Shown: in pieces, positions 17,061 to 26,544 of the stretch
Numbering within the stretch: the first letter of the stretch is position 1
How the letters are laid out: each line of letters opens with the position of its first letter
Origin: Falcatimonas sp. MSJ-15
GTDB lineage: Bacteria > Bacillota > Clostridia > Lachnospirales > Lachnospiraceae
Reading direction: 5' to 3'
Assembly: GCF_018918265.1 (NCBI RefSeq)
Contig: NZ_JAHLQC010000012.1
Coordinates: 62,001-126,000 of the forward strand
DNA length: 64,000 nt
Notes under the pieces: model-generated
The model's input: the letters and a program-made list of their open reading frames with translations, nothing else
Told to the model about the DNA's origin: nothing
Database searches by the model: none
Translations under genes and position numbers: made by a program

Positions 17061-17462
17061 ATGACAAACAGAGAATTATTAGATGCTGCAAGAAGAGGAA
17101 TGGAGAATTCATATTCACCATACTCTGATTTTAAAGTAGGAGCAGCAGTTTTGGTTGATGATGGAACTGTATATACAGGATGCAATATTGAGAATGCATC
17201 GCTTGGTGCAACAATATGTGCAGAGAGGACAGCTATGGTTAAAGCTGTATCTGAAGGCCATAGACATTTTCAAAAAGTTGCAATAGTATCAAGTGGCAAT
17301 TTTTTCACATATCCATGTGGAATATGCAGACAGTTTATGGTTGAATTTATGAAAGATGGAGTTGTCGTTCTTGAAGATAAGGATGAAGGAATAAGAGAAT
17401 TTACACTCGAAGAACTTCTTCCAGGTGGATTTACGAATGATGATTTAAAAACACAGAAATAG
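17061..17462 (+). CDS. cdd: Cytidine deaminase
   Basis: This enzyme deaminates cytidine and deoxycytidine to uridine forms in pyrimidine salvage. The zinc site is intact: CAERTA (about residues 53-58) supplies Cys and the catalytic Glu, and PCGICRQ (about 85-91) the two further Cys. The substrate motif GCNIENASLG is present. The 133 residues match the tetrameric short form. It retains the Firmicute neighbourhood with ybeY, but the usual downstream era is missing. Confidence 0.96.
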   Translation: MTNRELLDAARRGMENSYSPYSDFKVGAAVLVDDGTVYTGCNIENASLGATICAERTAMVKAVSEGHRHFQKVAIVSSGNFFTYPCGICRQFMVEFMKDGVVVLEDKDEGIREFTLEELLPGGFTNDDLKTQK

Positions 17463-17480
17463 AATAGTTGGGCGGAAATT

Positions 17481-19145
17481 ATGAATACGAGAAAAAAAAG
17501 AAAGTCAAATTTTTTAATACAGGGCAGTATACTTGCTGTTTCATCAATTATTTCAAGAATTATTGGATTCGTATATAGAATTCCAATAACGAATGCACTT
17601 GGTGAAGAAGGAATGGGATACTATTCCCAGGCATACAGTATATATAGTATTTTGCTTATGCTCTCATGTCTAAGTCTTCCTTCAGCAGTTTCAAAACTTG
17701 TTGCGGAGAGATATACAACAGGTCAGAAGAGAAATGCTTTTACTGTTTTTAAAGCATCTATGTTATTTGCAATAATAGTAGGTTCGACTGCAACTCTTAT
17801 AACATATTTTGGAGCATCGTTTTTTGCTAATCAGGTGCTTAATACACCGGGATGTGTATTTGCAATAAGAATGATAGCACCAACAATATTAGTTGTAGCT
17901 GTAACCGGTGTAATAAAAGGATATTTTCAAGGGATTGGAACTAATGTTCCGACAGCAATATCACAGCTTATAGATCAGATATTTAATGCGATAGTAAGTA
18001 TTGTAGGATGTACACAGCTTATGAAAGCCGGACGTGTTGCAGACTTAGTTCTTTTTAATGGAGAGACTAATACTTATGCTCTTGGAAAAGGTGCATCAGG
18101 TGCAATTCTTGGAACTGCTGTTGGTGCATTTACAGGACTTGTATTTCTTGCAATAGTATTTCTTATGTACAGACGTTCTTTTGAAAGTCAGGTAAAAAGA
18201 GATATAACAAGAGAAAGAGAGTCATACAGTTCAATATATCCTATACTAATAGCTACAATAATACCTATTATCTTAAGCACGACAATATATAATATAAGTG
18301 AGATTCTTGATGCAAGTATATTCGGTCATGTCCTTAAGAGACAAGGAATAGATAATAAGACAAGAGCAGCATTATGGGGATCTATCACAAGTAAGTACAG
18401 ACTATTTACTAATCTGCCTGTATCAATAGCTTCAGCACTTGCAGTATCAATACTTCCAAGTCTTACAAAAGCTGCCAAGACAGGTGATAAAGGCGATGCA
18501 GTAAGAAAAATACAGATGTCAATGCGATTTACAATGCTTATAGCTATTCCAAGTATGGTTGGTCTTGCAGTACTTGCAGGTCCGATATATGATACGATAT
18601 ATAGCAGCCAGGATAATACGACAGCGACAATATATACACAGATTGGTGCAATCACAGTTGTGTTATTCTCAATATCAACAGTAACTAATGCAATGCTTCA
18701 GGGACTTGGAAGATTAAAAGCACCGGTAAAACATGGTCTTATAGGGCTTATATCACATGTCATTGTAGTATATCTACTTCTTGCATTGTTCAGACTTGGC
18801 GGATATGCAATTGTTATTGGTGATATTGTGCTTGCAGGAGTAATATGTTACCTTAATATGAAGAAGATAAGAAAGATTACAAGGTACAGACAGGAAATCC
18901 GACGTACATTTGTCATACCATTTATCTGTTCTATTATAATGGGAGCAGCTGCGTATGGTATATATTTGGCTATATACAAAGTTACACAACGTAATATTTT
19001 TGCAATGCCAGTATCAATTATTGTTGCAGTAATAGTATATGGAATATCAATTATCAAGTTAAAAGGATTAAGTCAGGATGATATTATTAGTATGCCAATG
19101 GGTAAAAAACTCCTTGGAATATTTAAGAAATTGCATCTTATGTAA
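17481..19145 (+). CDS. YtgP/SpoVB-type lipid flippase (MurJ-like)
   Basis: The 554-residue product has about 14 hydrophobic segments of the MOP/MurJ superfamily, starting SNFLIQGSILAVSSIISRII with GFVYRIPITNALGEEGMGYY, typical of the YtgP/SpoVB group. Family members flip lipid II across the membrane (YtgP is the B. subtilis MurJ) or act in spore cortex synthesis (SpoVB). Sequence inspection cannot separate these two roles. Length and the internal hydrophilic block near residues 235-255 fit YtgP a little better. It starts 18 bases after cdd. Confidence 0.85.
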   Translation: MNTRKKRKSNFLIQGSILAVSSIISRIIGFVYRIPITNALGEEGMGYYSQAYSIYSILLMLSCLSLPSAVSKLVAERYTTGQKRNAFTVFKASMLFAIIVGSTATLITYFGASFFANQVLNTPGCVFAIRMIAPTILVVAVTGVIKGYFQGIGTNVPTAISQLIDQIFNAIVSIVGCTQLMKAGRVADLVLFNGETNTYALGKGASGAILGTAVGAFTGLVFLAIVFLMYRRSFESQVKRDITRERESYSSIYPILIATIIPIILSTTIYNISEILDASIFGHVLKRQGIDNKTRAALWGSITSKYRLFTNLPVSIASALAVSILPSLTKAAKTGDKGDAVRKIQMSMRFTMLIAIPSMVGLAVLAGPIYDTIYSSQDNTTATIYTQIGAITVVLFSISTVTNAMLQGLGRLKAPVKHGLIGLISHVIVVYLLLALFRLGGYAIVIGDIVLAGVICYLNMKKIRKITRYRQEIRRTFVIPFICSIIMGAAAYGIYLAIYKVTQRNIFAMPVSIIVAVIVYGISIIKLKGLSQDDIISMPMGKKLLGIFKKLHLM

Positions 19146-19309
19146 TGATTGTAATGATGAAATCTCTTATTGATAAGCAATTTTGATATATTGAATAGTC
19201 TTTGAATCTTATTTGGATAGCATGGGATTATCATTCCACTATATAAGATAATTATATTTGAATAAAAAAAATAAAATGGCAGATAATATATGTAAAAAGG
19301 GGTGTTGAC

Positions 19310-19966
19310 ATGAAACCTAAATATATTATCTGCCTTATATTGTTGTGTGCTATTATGTTAACTGGATACATAATAGCATATAATGTGTCTTACAGAATTA
19401 ATTATATACCGGAGAGTAAAAAGCAAAGTGAAGACTCTTCTAAAGATAGTATAAGTAATAATGACAGTCAGACACAAAATAGTGATTCACAGGCAAATGT
19501 TAAAACTGATACAGGAATTGATATAACAGTGAAGAAGAATATGGAATATGTTCTTGAAAAATATTATCTTGATGACTATTCGCTTGTAGAAGAAAAACGA
19601 AAAATCCCGACAGAACTTATAGGCAATTCGAGGGAACAGGTTATAAAGTATCTAAAAGAATATAGCGAATCTCCATCAATAGATGATATAAAAGAAGGAA
19701 TAATATCCTATGAATTAATTGCATTTACCAATGAAAAGATGATACTTAGAAAGACCTATAAGAAACCTGAGACAGTATATGAGTACTATCTTAAGGCAGA
19801 GAATGATTATATAACAATATATTATATTGATAAGAAGACTGTTTACGATTATACTAGTATATGTGTTGACAGTCTGCCAAAAGCCGTCAAAATGGAAGTT
19901 ACAAAAGGAAAGTATATAGAGACGATAGTTGATCTGTATGATTTTCTTGAATCCTATTCTAGTTAA
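19310..19966 (+). CDS. BofC-like secreted/membrane protein
   Basis: An N-terminal signal-anchor (about residues 5-25, IICLILLCAIMLTGYIIAYN) is followed by a Ser/Asp/Asn-rich linker. The folded C-terminal part ends YYIDKKTVYDYTSICVDSLP then KGKYIETIVDLYDFLESYSS. This ending and the I-x-V-x-SLP segment resemble clostridial BofC C-terminal domains, which take part in intercompartmental sporulation signalling. The match is from pattern memory and is moderate. AAAAGGGGTG precedes the start. Confidence 0.55.
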   Translation: MKPKYIICLILLCAIMLTGYIIAYNVSYRINYIPESKKQSEDSSKDSISNNDSQTQNSDSQANVKTDTGIDITVKKNMEYVLEKYYLDDYSLVEEKRKIPTELIGNSREQVIKYLKEYSESPSIDDIKEGIISYELIAFTNEKMILRKTYKKPETVYEYYLKAENDYITIYYIDKKTVYDYTSICVDSLPKAVKMEVTKGKYIETIVDLYDFLESYSS

Positions 19967-20109
19967 ACTTTTTGAAGCGTGTTAAGACTGATAAGTACGA
20001 TAAAGATACAGGATGTGAATGCATCTATATAGCACATGAATATGAGTTTATCAACAACTTATATAAAGTTAAGGTAAAATACAGATATAAAAGAGGAGAA
20101 TATAATAAT

Positions 20110-21324
20110 ATGAGTCATAGCGTATATGTTGTTGGTGCAGGTGCAGCCGGGATGATGGCGGCAATCACAGCAGCAAGACAGGGAAAAAAAGTGACAATAA
20201 TTGAACATAGAGATAAAGCTGGTAAAAAGATCCTTGCAACAGGTAATGGAAAATGCAATTTTACCAATATGTATATGGATAAAGAATGTTTTAGAGGAAG
20301 TAATAATGATTATATTATGGATATATATAATCAGTTTGATAATAATGCTGTAATAGATTTTTTTAAGCATCTTGGGATATATCCTAAGATAAAGAACGGA
20401 TATGTATATCCTAATTCCGGACAGGCTATATCTATCAGCGAAGCATTGCAAAATGAACTTAGATATCTTAATGTAGATATTATTACTAATACTAATATAA
20501 GAAAAATATATGATAATAAAGATGGATATCTTATAATTACAGATAAAGGAGAATATAAAACCGACTCTGTGATTATTGCAGCAGGTTCTAATGCATCACC
20601 AAAGTCTGGTTCTGATGGAAGTGGATATAGATTAGCCAAGAAGCTTGGACATACGATAGTTCCTGTATTGCCGGCACTTGTACAGTTAAGATCATCATCA
20701 CCATTTTTTAAAGAAGTTGCAGGAGTGAGAACTGATGGAAGTGTAAGAATAATGAGTGGGAGAGAATGTGTTGCAAAAGACAGTGGTGAACTTATGCTGA
20801 CTGATTATGGAATATCAGGAATACCAGTATTTCAGGTAAGCCGTTTTGCATCAGTACTTCTTAACAAGAATGAAAAAGTAATAGCCAGACTTGATTTTCT
20901 TCCTGAGATGGATTTTACAGAATGTAAAGAATATATAAGAGATAGAATATATTCATATCCTGATAAGAGTATAAAAGATAATTTTACAGGAATCTTAAAT
21001 AGTAAACTTTTAAATGCTCTTTTAAAAGAACTAAAGATAGATATTAATATGAGTACAGGTAATCTTAGTGAAAAACAGATTATAGACATAGCTAATGGCT
21101 TTAAGAATTTTAGTATTAACATAACAGGGACTAATTCATTTGATAATGCACAGGTATGTTGTGGAGGTGTTTCTCTTGATGAACTTACTAAGAATACATT
21201 AGAGTCAAAATTGCATAAAGGACTTTTTTTCGCAGGAGAGATACTAGATGTAGATGGAATATGTGGTGGATATAATCTTCAATGGGCATGGTCATCAGGT
21301 TACGTTAGTGGAATTAATTGTTAG
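20110..21324 (+). CDS. HI0933/YhiN-family flavoprotein
   Basis: An N-terminal Rossmann FAD-binding motif (VVGAGAAGMMAA, about residues 7-18) and the family signature AGKKILATGNGKCNFTNM are clear. The C-terminal GLFFAGEILDVDGICGGYNLQWAWSSGYVSG closes the FAD site. About 404 residues is the normal size. The function of this NAD(P)/FAD oxidoreductase family is not established. The start at 20110 is chosen over a TTG at 19972 because AGAGGAGAA lies 10 bases upstream and the FAD motif then falls at the right distance. Confidence 0.92.
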   Translation: MSHSVYVVGAGAAGMMAAITAARQGKKVTIIEHRDKAGKKILATGNGKCNFTNMYMDKECFRGSNNDYIMDIYNQFDNNAVIDFFKHLGIYPKIKNGYVYPNSGQAISISEALQNELRYLNVDIITNTNIRKIYDNKDGYLIITDKGEYKTDSVIIAAGSNASPKSGSDGSGYRLAKKLGHTIVPVLPALVQLRSSSPFFKEVAGVRTDGSVRIMSGRECVAKDSGELMLTDYGISGIPVFQVSRFASVLLNKNEKVIARLDFLPEMDFTECKEYIRDRIYSYPDKSIKDNFTGILNSKLLNALLKELKIDINMSTGNLSEKQIIDIANGFKNFSINITGTNSFDNAQVCCGGVSLDELTKNTLESKLHKGLFFAGEILDVDGICGGYNLQWAWSSGYVSGINC

Positions 21325-21395
21325 TAACAAAATTGTCTGCGATAATTATAGACTTGATATATGATAGATGTAATATACAAAAAAGGAGTTTGGAT

Positions 21396-22976
21396 ATGAT
21401 AAGAGTTACACAGATAAGAGTTCCGATAGGGCATACAACACTTCAATTAGAAGAAGCGATAAAAAAAGAACTTGGATATAAAGGAGATATAAAAGGCAGG
21501 TATAATATAGTAAAACAGTCATTAGATGCAAGAAAAGGCCGAGAATTAAGTTATACTTATGCAATAGATGTAGAGATTTTAAATGAAGCAAAATATATAA
21601 AAAGATCTAAGAATGCAACAGTGTCACAGACAGTCAGTTACAGCTTCCCGGAACATGGGAATGAAGAAGTAAAAGGAAGAATAGTAATTGTAGGATGTGG
21701 TCCTGCAGGACTTTTTTGTGGATATATGTTAGCAAAAGAAGGATATAAGCCACTTATAATAGAGAGAGGCGAAGCAGTTGATGACAGAAAAAAGACTGTT
21801 GATGCTTTTTGGAATGGTGGCGAGCTTAACACTGAGTCTAATGTACAGTTTGGTGAAGGTGGAGCCGGAACATTCTCAGATGGTAAACTTAATACACTTG
21901 TAAAGGATTCTTCAGGACGTAACAAGAAGGTACTTGAGATATTTGTAAATGCAGGTGCAGATAAGGAGATTATGTACGTCAATAAGCCACATATTGGAAC
22001 AGATGTATTGCATGAAGTTGTTCGCAATATGCGTAATGATATAATAAAATATGGTGGTGAAGTGCGTTTTAATACCAAACTTACAGATATATTCACAAAA
22101 AATGGAAAAGTATGTGCAATAGAAGTAAATGACAATGAGACAATAGAAACAGATGTAGTTGTACTTGCACTTGGGCATAGTGCAAGAGATACTTTTTATA
22201 TGATTAATGATAGAGATTTTGAGATGATTCCAAAGGCATTCGCAGTTGGACTTAGAATTGAGCATCCACAGGAGATGATAAGTCAGTCACAATATCATGA
22301 GCATTATAAAAGTCTGCCTCCGGCATCATATAAACTTACATATCAGTCAGAAAAAGAAAAAAGAGGCATATATTCATTCTGTATGTGTCCGGGTGGATAT
22401 GTCGTTAATGCATCATCAGAAAAAGGACGTCTTGCTGTTAATGGTATGAGTTATAATAAGCGTGATAGCGATAATGCAAACAGTGCCATGATAGTAACAG
22501 TGACACCTGATGATTTTAAGATTCAAGGTCCATTAGGAGGCGTTGAATTCCAAAGACAGTTAGAAGAGAATGCTTATAATGCAGGCGGAGGTAAAGTTCC
22601 GGTACAGCTTTTTGGCGATTATAAAGAGAATAGAAAAAGCACATCTTATGGAAGTGTAAAACCTCTTACAAAAGGTGCAAATGCTTTTGCTAATCTAAGA
22701 GATATACTGCCTGAATATATAAACAGAACCATGATAGAAGGTATAGACGCATTTGACAGAAATATTAAGAATTTTAATATGGCAGATGCGATATTATCAG
22801 GTGTTGAGAGTAGAACATCCTCGCCACTTAGAATTGTCAGAGATGAGAATTTTGAAGCTAATATAAAGGGCGTATATCCATGTGGAGAAGGTGCCGGTTA
22901 TGCAGGTGGAATAACATCAGCTGCTATGGATGGAATAAAAGTAGCAGAGATGATAGCAAAAAAATTTCATTCATAA
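21396..22976 (+). CDS. FAD-dependent dehydrogenase, COG2509 type
   Basis: About 526 residues. An N-terminal RNA-binding-like alpha/beta region (residues 1-90) is followed by the Rossmann motif IVGCGPAGLFCGYMLA (near 105) and FGEGGAGTFSDGKLNT. Further signatures are GLRIEHPQEMI and the closing YPCGEGAGYAGGITSAAMDG. These are the marks of the uncharacterised FAD-dependent dehydrogenase family often found near HI0933-type flavoproteins in clostridia. AAAAGGAG at 21380 fixes the ATG at 21396. The 72-base gap to the preceding gene suggests an operon. Confidence 0.92.
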   Translation: MIRVTQIRVPIGHTTLQLEEAIKKELGYKGDIKGRYNIVKQSLDARKGRELSYTYAIDVEILNEAKYIKRSKNATVSQTVSYSFPEHGNEEVKGRIVIVGCGPAGLFCGYMLAKEGYKPLIIERGEAVDDRKKTVDAFWNGGELNTESNVQFGEGGAGTFSDGKLNTLVKDSSGRNKKVLEIFVNAGADKEIMYVNKPHIGTDVLHEVVRNMRNDIIKYGGEVRFNTKLTDIFTKNGKVCAIEVNDNETIETDVVVLALGHSARDTFYMINDRDFEMIPKAFAVGLRIEHPQEMISQSQYHEHYKSLPPASYKLTYQSEKEKRGIYSFCMCPGGYVVNASSEKGRLAVNGMSYNKRDSDNANSAMIVTVTPDDFKIQGPLGGVEFQRQLEENAYNAGGGKVPVQLFGDYKENRKSTSYGSVKPLTKGANAFANLRDILPEYINRTMIEGIDAFDRNIKNFNMADAILSGVESRTSSPLRIVRDENFEANIKGVYPCGEGAGYAGGITSAAMDGIKVAEMIAKKFHS

Positions 22977-22977
22977 A

Positions 22978-23006
22978 TTGACGGTTTCTTTTATTTAGTG
23001 TATCAT
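22978..23006 (+). promoter_or_regulatory. Promoter of the proB operon
   Basis: TTGACG, a 17-base spacer and TATCAT lie just after the preceding stop codon. The leader then contains a short AAGACTTTTA/TAAAGTCTTA hairpin (about 23027-23050), which could affect expression. Confidence 0.7.
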
Positions 23007-23081
23007 AGTACTAAAACATTAAAGGAAAGACTTTTACAAATAAAGTCTTAGACAAAAGCATTAAATGGAAGGGATTGAAAA

Positions 23082-23921
23082 ATGGAAGAATATAGGAAGA
23101 ATCTAAGAGATAAGAAAAGAATTGTAGTAAAAATAGGATCATCATCACTTGTACATGAAGAAACAGGGAAACTTAATCTGACAAAAGTTGAAAAATTAGT
23201 AAGAGTGCTTAGTGATCTTCATAATTCGGGAAAAGATGTTGTACTTGTATCATCCGGTGCAATAGCAGTTGGTGCTAATTCACTTGGAATACATGGTAAA
23301 CCGGAGAGTATTCCAAAAAAGCAGGCTTGTGCATCTATTGGCCAGGCAAAACTTATGATGACATATCAGAAATTATTTTCTGAATATAATCAGATAACTT
23401 CACAGGTACTTATTACTAAGATGACAATACTTAACGATCTTAGCAGAACCAACGCATATAATACTTTTACAGAATTATTTACTTATGGTGCTATACCGGT
23501 TGTTAATGAGAATGATACAGTATCAACATACGAGATTGAATTTGGTGATAATGACAGACTTTCTGCTATTGTCGCTGCGGTTATAAAAGCAGATCTTTTG
23601 ATATTATTATCAGATATAGATGGTCTGTATACAGATGATCCTAATAATAACAAAGATGCCAAGTTTATAGAATTTGTACCAAAGATTACAGATGAGTTAC
23701 TCTCAATGGGCAAATCAAGTTCAAAAAGCAGTGTTGGAACCGGTGGTATGTCTTCTAAGATTGCAGCAGCCGGAATAGCTACAGATGCAGGTGCAGATAT
23801 GGTTATAGCCAATGGAGCAGATGTAAGTATAATCAATGATATAGTTGAAGGCAAAGACGTAGGAACATTGTTTATCGCTCATAAAAATGAAAAATTTAAT
23901 CTTATAGACATGATATCATAG
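23082..23921 (+). CDS. proB: Glutamate 5-kinase
   Basis: This enzyme phosphorylates glutamate to gamma-glutamyl phosphate, the first step of proline synthesis. It is an amino-acid-kinase fold protein: VVKIGSSSLV near the N-terminus, VLVSSGAIAVG, VNENDTVS, and the ATP region GTGGMSSKIAAA. The 279 residues lack the C-terminal PUA domain found in E. coli ProB, which is normal for many clostridia. The next step is proA, four genes on in the same direction. The family is usually feedback-inhibited by proline. Confidence 0.96.
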   Translation: MEEYRKNLRDKKRIVVKIGSSSLVHEETGKLNLTKVEKLVRVLSDLHNSGKDVVLVSSGAIAVGANSLGIHGKPESIPKKQACASIGQAKLMMTYQKLFSEYNQITSQVLITKMTILNDLSRTNAYNTFTELFTYGAIPVVNENDTVSTYEIEFGDNDRLSAIVAAVIKADLLILLSDIDGLYTDDPNNNKDAKFIEFVPKITDELLSMGKSSSKSSVGTGGMSSKIAAAGIATDAGADMVIANGADVSIINDIVEGKDVGTLFIAHKNEKFNLIDMIS

Positions 23922-24032
23922 AATATATATGGATTTCCTGCATATTTTATGGTATCTTAGAGAATTGAGTACTGATATAATTGTAAAGTCGAAAGATGAT
24001 TTTAGAAGTGAATAATACAGTTCTTAATAAAA

Positions 24033-24193
24033 ATGTACTCTCGGAATCTTCTTTAAACAAATAATTCTGGCTATATTTCCGATATGCTGCTTCCATTTTC
24101 TCGTCGTACACACCGTGTACGCACTGCAAAAATGTTATTGCATATCAAAAATTTATCTCAGAATTCTTCATTTAGAAGATTCCGAGAGTACAT
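24033..24193 (+). repeat. Hairpin-bounded element C between proB and ynzC
   Basis: ATGTACTCTCGGAATCTTCT (24033-24052) pairs perfectly over 20 bp with 24174-24193. The ~120-base interior contains an apical CGTACAC-ACC-GTGTACG hairpin (24105-24121) and imperfectly paired arms. The layout (perfect basal stem, unpaired-looking arms, short apical stem) resembles element A, but the sequence is unrelated. On the - strand a 60-codon frame crosses it without a ribosome-binding site. It sits inside the pro operon, so it may act as a processing or attenuation site. Confidence 0.7.
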
Positions 24194-24217
24194 AAAAGTA
24201 ATATGGAGGAAAGAATA

Positions 24218-24448
24218 ATGGATTTAAAAGATATTGAAAGAATTAATGAACTCTACAGAAAGTCAAAAAGTGAAGGACTTAATGATGCGGAAAAAGAAGA
24301 ACAGGACAGACTTAGAAAGGCATATGTAAAGGCATTTAGAGATAATCTTAGAGGAACACTTAATACAATTTCAATAAAAAATCCTGATGGTACAATTGTT
24401 AATCTAGGAGAAAAATATGGAAATAAAGGAAAAGAAGAATACAATTAG
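24218..24448 (+). CDS. ynzC: DUF896/YnzC-family small protein
   Basis: The 76-residue product matches the YnzC/DUF896 pattern: a helical hairpin (IERINELYRKSKSEGLNDAE, then EEQDRLRKAYVKAFRDNLRGTL) followed by a short basic tail. B. subtilis YnzC is an SOS-linked small helical protein of unclear role. The start at 24218 is chosen because GGAGGA ends 7 bases before it; an ATG at 24203 lies within the ribosome-binding site. Its 3' end overlaps the next gene by 32 bases, so the two are translationally coupled. Confidence 0.9.
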   Translation: MDLKDIERINELYRKSKSEGLNDAEKEEQDRLRKAYVKAFRDNLRGTLNTISIKNPDGTIVNLGEKYGNKGKEEYN

Positions 24449-24986
24449 AAAACAGTTAAAATCAAAGCGCAGTAGTATGGATTTGGCAGAAGTTAATGAA
24501 CTTTCACATATAATATGTAATAATATAATCAATTCACAGGAATATGCAGAGGCTACGAATATATTATGTTATATGGCAATCAAGAATGAAGTTATTGTTA
24601 ATGAAGTTATAGAAAAAGCACTTTTTGACGGTAAAAAAGTATATCTTCCAAAAGTATCAGGAAAAGATATGACTTTTTATGAGATACACAGTCTTAGTGA
24701 TTGCATGATAGGAGCATATAATATATTAGAACCACGTCCTGTGAATCCATTCACAGATGAAAGCGGAGTTGTTGTAGTTCCGGGAGTTGGCTTTAATAAA
24801 AAACTTCAGAGAATAGGTTATGGTGCAGGCTATTATGACAGATATTTTGCAAACAGGACGAACTTGATAAAGATAGCAGCTGCATACGAATTACAGATTA
24901 CAGATGAAGAATTCGAAGAAGATATATTCGATATACCAATGGATTATATATATACAGAGAATAACATATATGGAGGCACAAAGTAA
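24417..24986 (+). CDS. 5-formyltetrahydrofolate cyclo-ligase
   Basis: This enzyme converts 5-formyl-THF to 5,10-methenyl-THF with ATP. The basic N-terminus [12 protein letters not shown] and the C-terminal signature [26 protein letters not shown] (nucleotide and folate site) are diagnostic. At 189 residues it is normal length. It overlaps ynzC by 32 bases and touches proA (the stop and start share TAATG). The pairing with proline genes has no obvious metabolic logic. Confidence 0.95.
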   Translation: MEIKEKKNTIRKQLKSKRSSMDLAEVNELSHIICNNIINSQEYAEATNILCYMAIKNEVIVNEVIEKALFDGKKVYLPKVSGKDMTFYEIHSLSDCMIGAYNILEPRPVNPFTDESGVVVVPGVGFNKKLQRIGYGAGYYDRYFANRTNLIKIAAAYELQITDEEFEEDIFDIPMDYIYTENNIYGGTK

Positions 24987-26233
24987 TGACAGATATGCAT
25001 ACAATCGGAGAGAGAGCAAAGAAAGCATCAAAAGAGACACAATTATTTACAACTGATCTTAAGAATAAGATTCTTAAAGATACAGCAGCTAATATTGTTG
25101 CGGCAGCAGATGACATTATAAAAGCTAATGAAGTGGATATCAAGAATGCTATAGAGAACAATATGCAGGCAGGGCTTGTCGATAGATTAAGACTTACCAA
25201 AGAACGTATACAGAGTATGGCAGATGGTGTTATTAAAGTTGCAGCACTTGATGATATAATCGGTGAAGTAACTAATATGAAAAAAAGACCTAATGGACTT
25301 ATGATAGGTAAAAAAATAGTACCTCTTGGTGTTGTCGCAGTTATATATGAATCAAGACCTAATGTTACACTTGACGTATTTGCACTTACATTAAAGACAG
25401 GCAATGCTGTAATATTAAAAGGTGGAAGTGATGCAATTAATTCAAATATTGCAATAGCATCTGTAATTAGAAAAACACTTAAAGAAAATGGTGTTAATGA
25501 AGATGCACTTATACTTATTGAGGATACTAACAGAGATTGTGTAAAAGAACTTATGCGTCTTAATGAATATGTTGATGTCATTATTCCAAGAGGAAGCAGA
25601 GGACTTATCAATTATGTTGTTAATAATAGTACAGTACCTGTAATAGAGACTGGAACAGGTAATTGTCATATATATGTTGACAGTAGTGCTGATTTTGATA
25701 TGGCACTTGACATAATATATAATGCAAAGACTCAGAGAATTGGTGTATGTAATGCCTGCGAATCACTTGTTATACATAGAGATATTGCGAATCAGTTCAT
25801 ACCACTGCTTGTTGAACGTCTTAAGAAGAAAGATGTTGTGATAAAAGGTGATGATATATCATGTGCAATAAGTTCATATATAGAACCGGCAACTATAGAA
25901 GATTATGCAACAGAATATCTTGATTATAAGATCTCATTAAAGACAGTTGCAACTATAGAAGAAGCAATAGAACATATCAATAGATATAACAGTGGACATT
26001 CAGAGTCTATAATAACAAAAGACTATGCTAATTCTCAGAGATTCTTAGATGAGGTTGATGCAGCATGTGTCTATGTTAATGCATCAACAAGATTTACAGA
26101 TGGTTTTGAATTTGGCTTTGGAGCAGAGATTGGAATAAGCACACAAAAACTTCATGCAAGAGGTCCTATGGGATTAGAAGCACTCACATCATACAAGTAT
26201 ATAATATATGGAGATGGACAGATAAGAGAATAA
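24986..26233 (+). CDS. proA: Gamma-glutamyl phosphate reductase
   Basis: ProA reduces gamma-glutamyl phosphate with NADPH to glutamate semialdehyde, the step after ProB. The aldehyde-dehydrogenase-fold protein has 415 residues. Signatures are [38 protein letters not shown], the catalytic-Cys region [13 protein letters not shown] (near 250-260) and [15 protein letters not shown] near the end. It is last in proB-ynzC-ygfA-proA. No terminator is obvious within 200 bases downstream. Confidence 0.96.
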   Translation: MTDMHTIGERAKKASKETQLFTTDLKNKILKDTAANIVAAADDIIKANEVDIKNAIENNMQAGLVDRLRLTKERIQSMADGVIKVAALDDIIGEVTNMKKRPNGLMIGKKIVPLGVVAVIYESRPNVTLDVFALTLKTGNAVILKGGSDAINSNIAIASVIRKTLKENGVNEDALILIEDTNRDCVKELMRLNEYVDVIIPRGSRGLINYVVNNSTVPVIETGTGNCHIYVDSSADFDMALDIIYNAKTQRIGVCNACESLVIHRDIANQFIPLLVERLKKKDVVIKGDDISCAISSYIEPATIEDYATEYLDYKISLKTVATIEEAIEHINRYNSGHSESIITKDYANSQRFLDEVDAACVYVNASTRFTDGFEFGFGAEIGISTQKLHARGPMGLEALTSYKYIIYGDGQIRE

Positions 26234-26429
26234 TTAGGCATGTAAGTGAATAAATAGTTAAGTAGTCATAGATAATCAGACAGATAGCAGATAAATATAT
26301 TGTGAGAATATTGAATGATTACAATAGTAATATTTGTGCCATAATAGGGGTATTGTATTGACTATACAGATAATAAATGCCACTTTAACGGGATAAATAA
26401 ACACATTGATAATGCTTTAATTACCGTGT

Positions 26430-26457
26430 TTGACAGATGAGAAAGAATGGCTATAAT
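26430..26457 (+). promoter_or_regulatory. Promoter of ldh
   Basis: TTGACA (26430-26435), a 16-base spacer and TATAAT (26452-26457). The predicted leader of about 80 bases contains a terminator-like hairpin before the ldh start. The rest of the spacer (26234-26429) shows no gene. No clear Rex operator (TTGTGA...TCACAA type) was found. Confidence 0.8.
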
Positions 26458-26480
26458 AATATACAGATAATGTGTACGAA

Positions 26481-26517
26481 GGGGTAACTTAGATTATAAT
26501 CCTAAGCTATCCTTTTT
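26481..26517 (+). terminator. Terminator-like hairpin in the ldh leader
   Basis: GGGGTAACTTAG (26481-26492) pairs with CTAAGCTATCC (26502-26512) apart from one mismatch, around a 9-base loop, followed by five T residues. It lies downstream of the ldh promoter and 28 bases ahead of the ldh ATG. It is therefore positioned as an attenuator rather than as the end of proA. Confidence 0.55.
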
Positions 26518-26544
26518 GTCATACAAAGATAATGGAGGAATATT

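Noticed and set aside
23947..24129. 60-codon - strand frame inside element C
   Set aside because: No ribosome-binding site; it follows the hairpin element rather than any gene-like composition.
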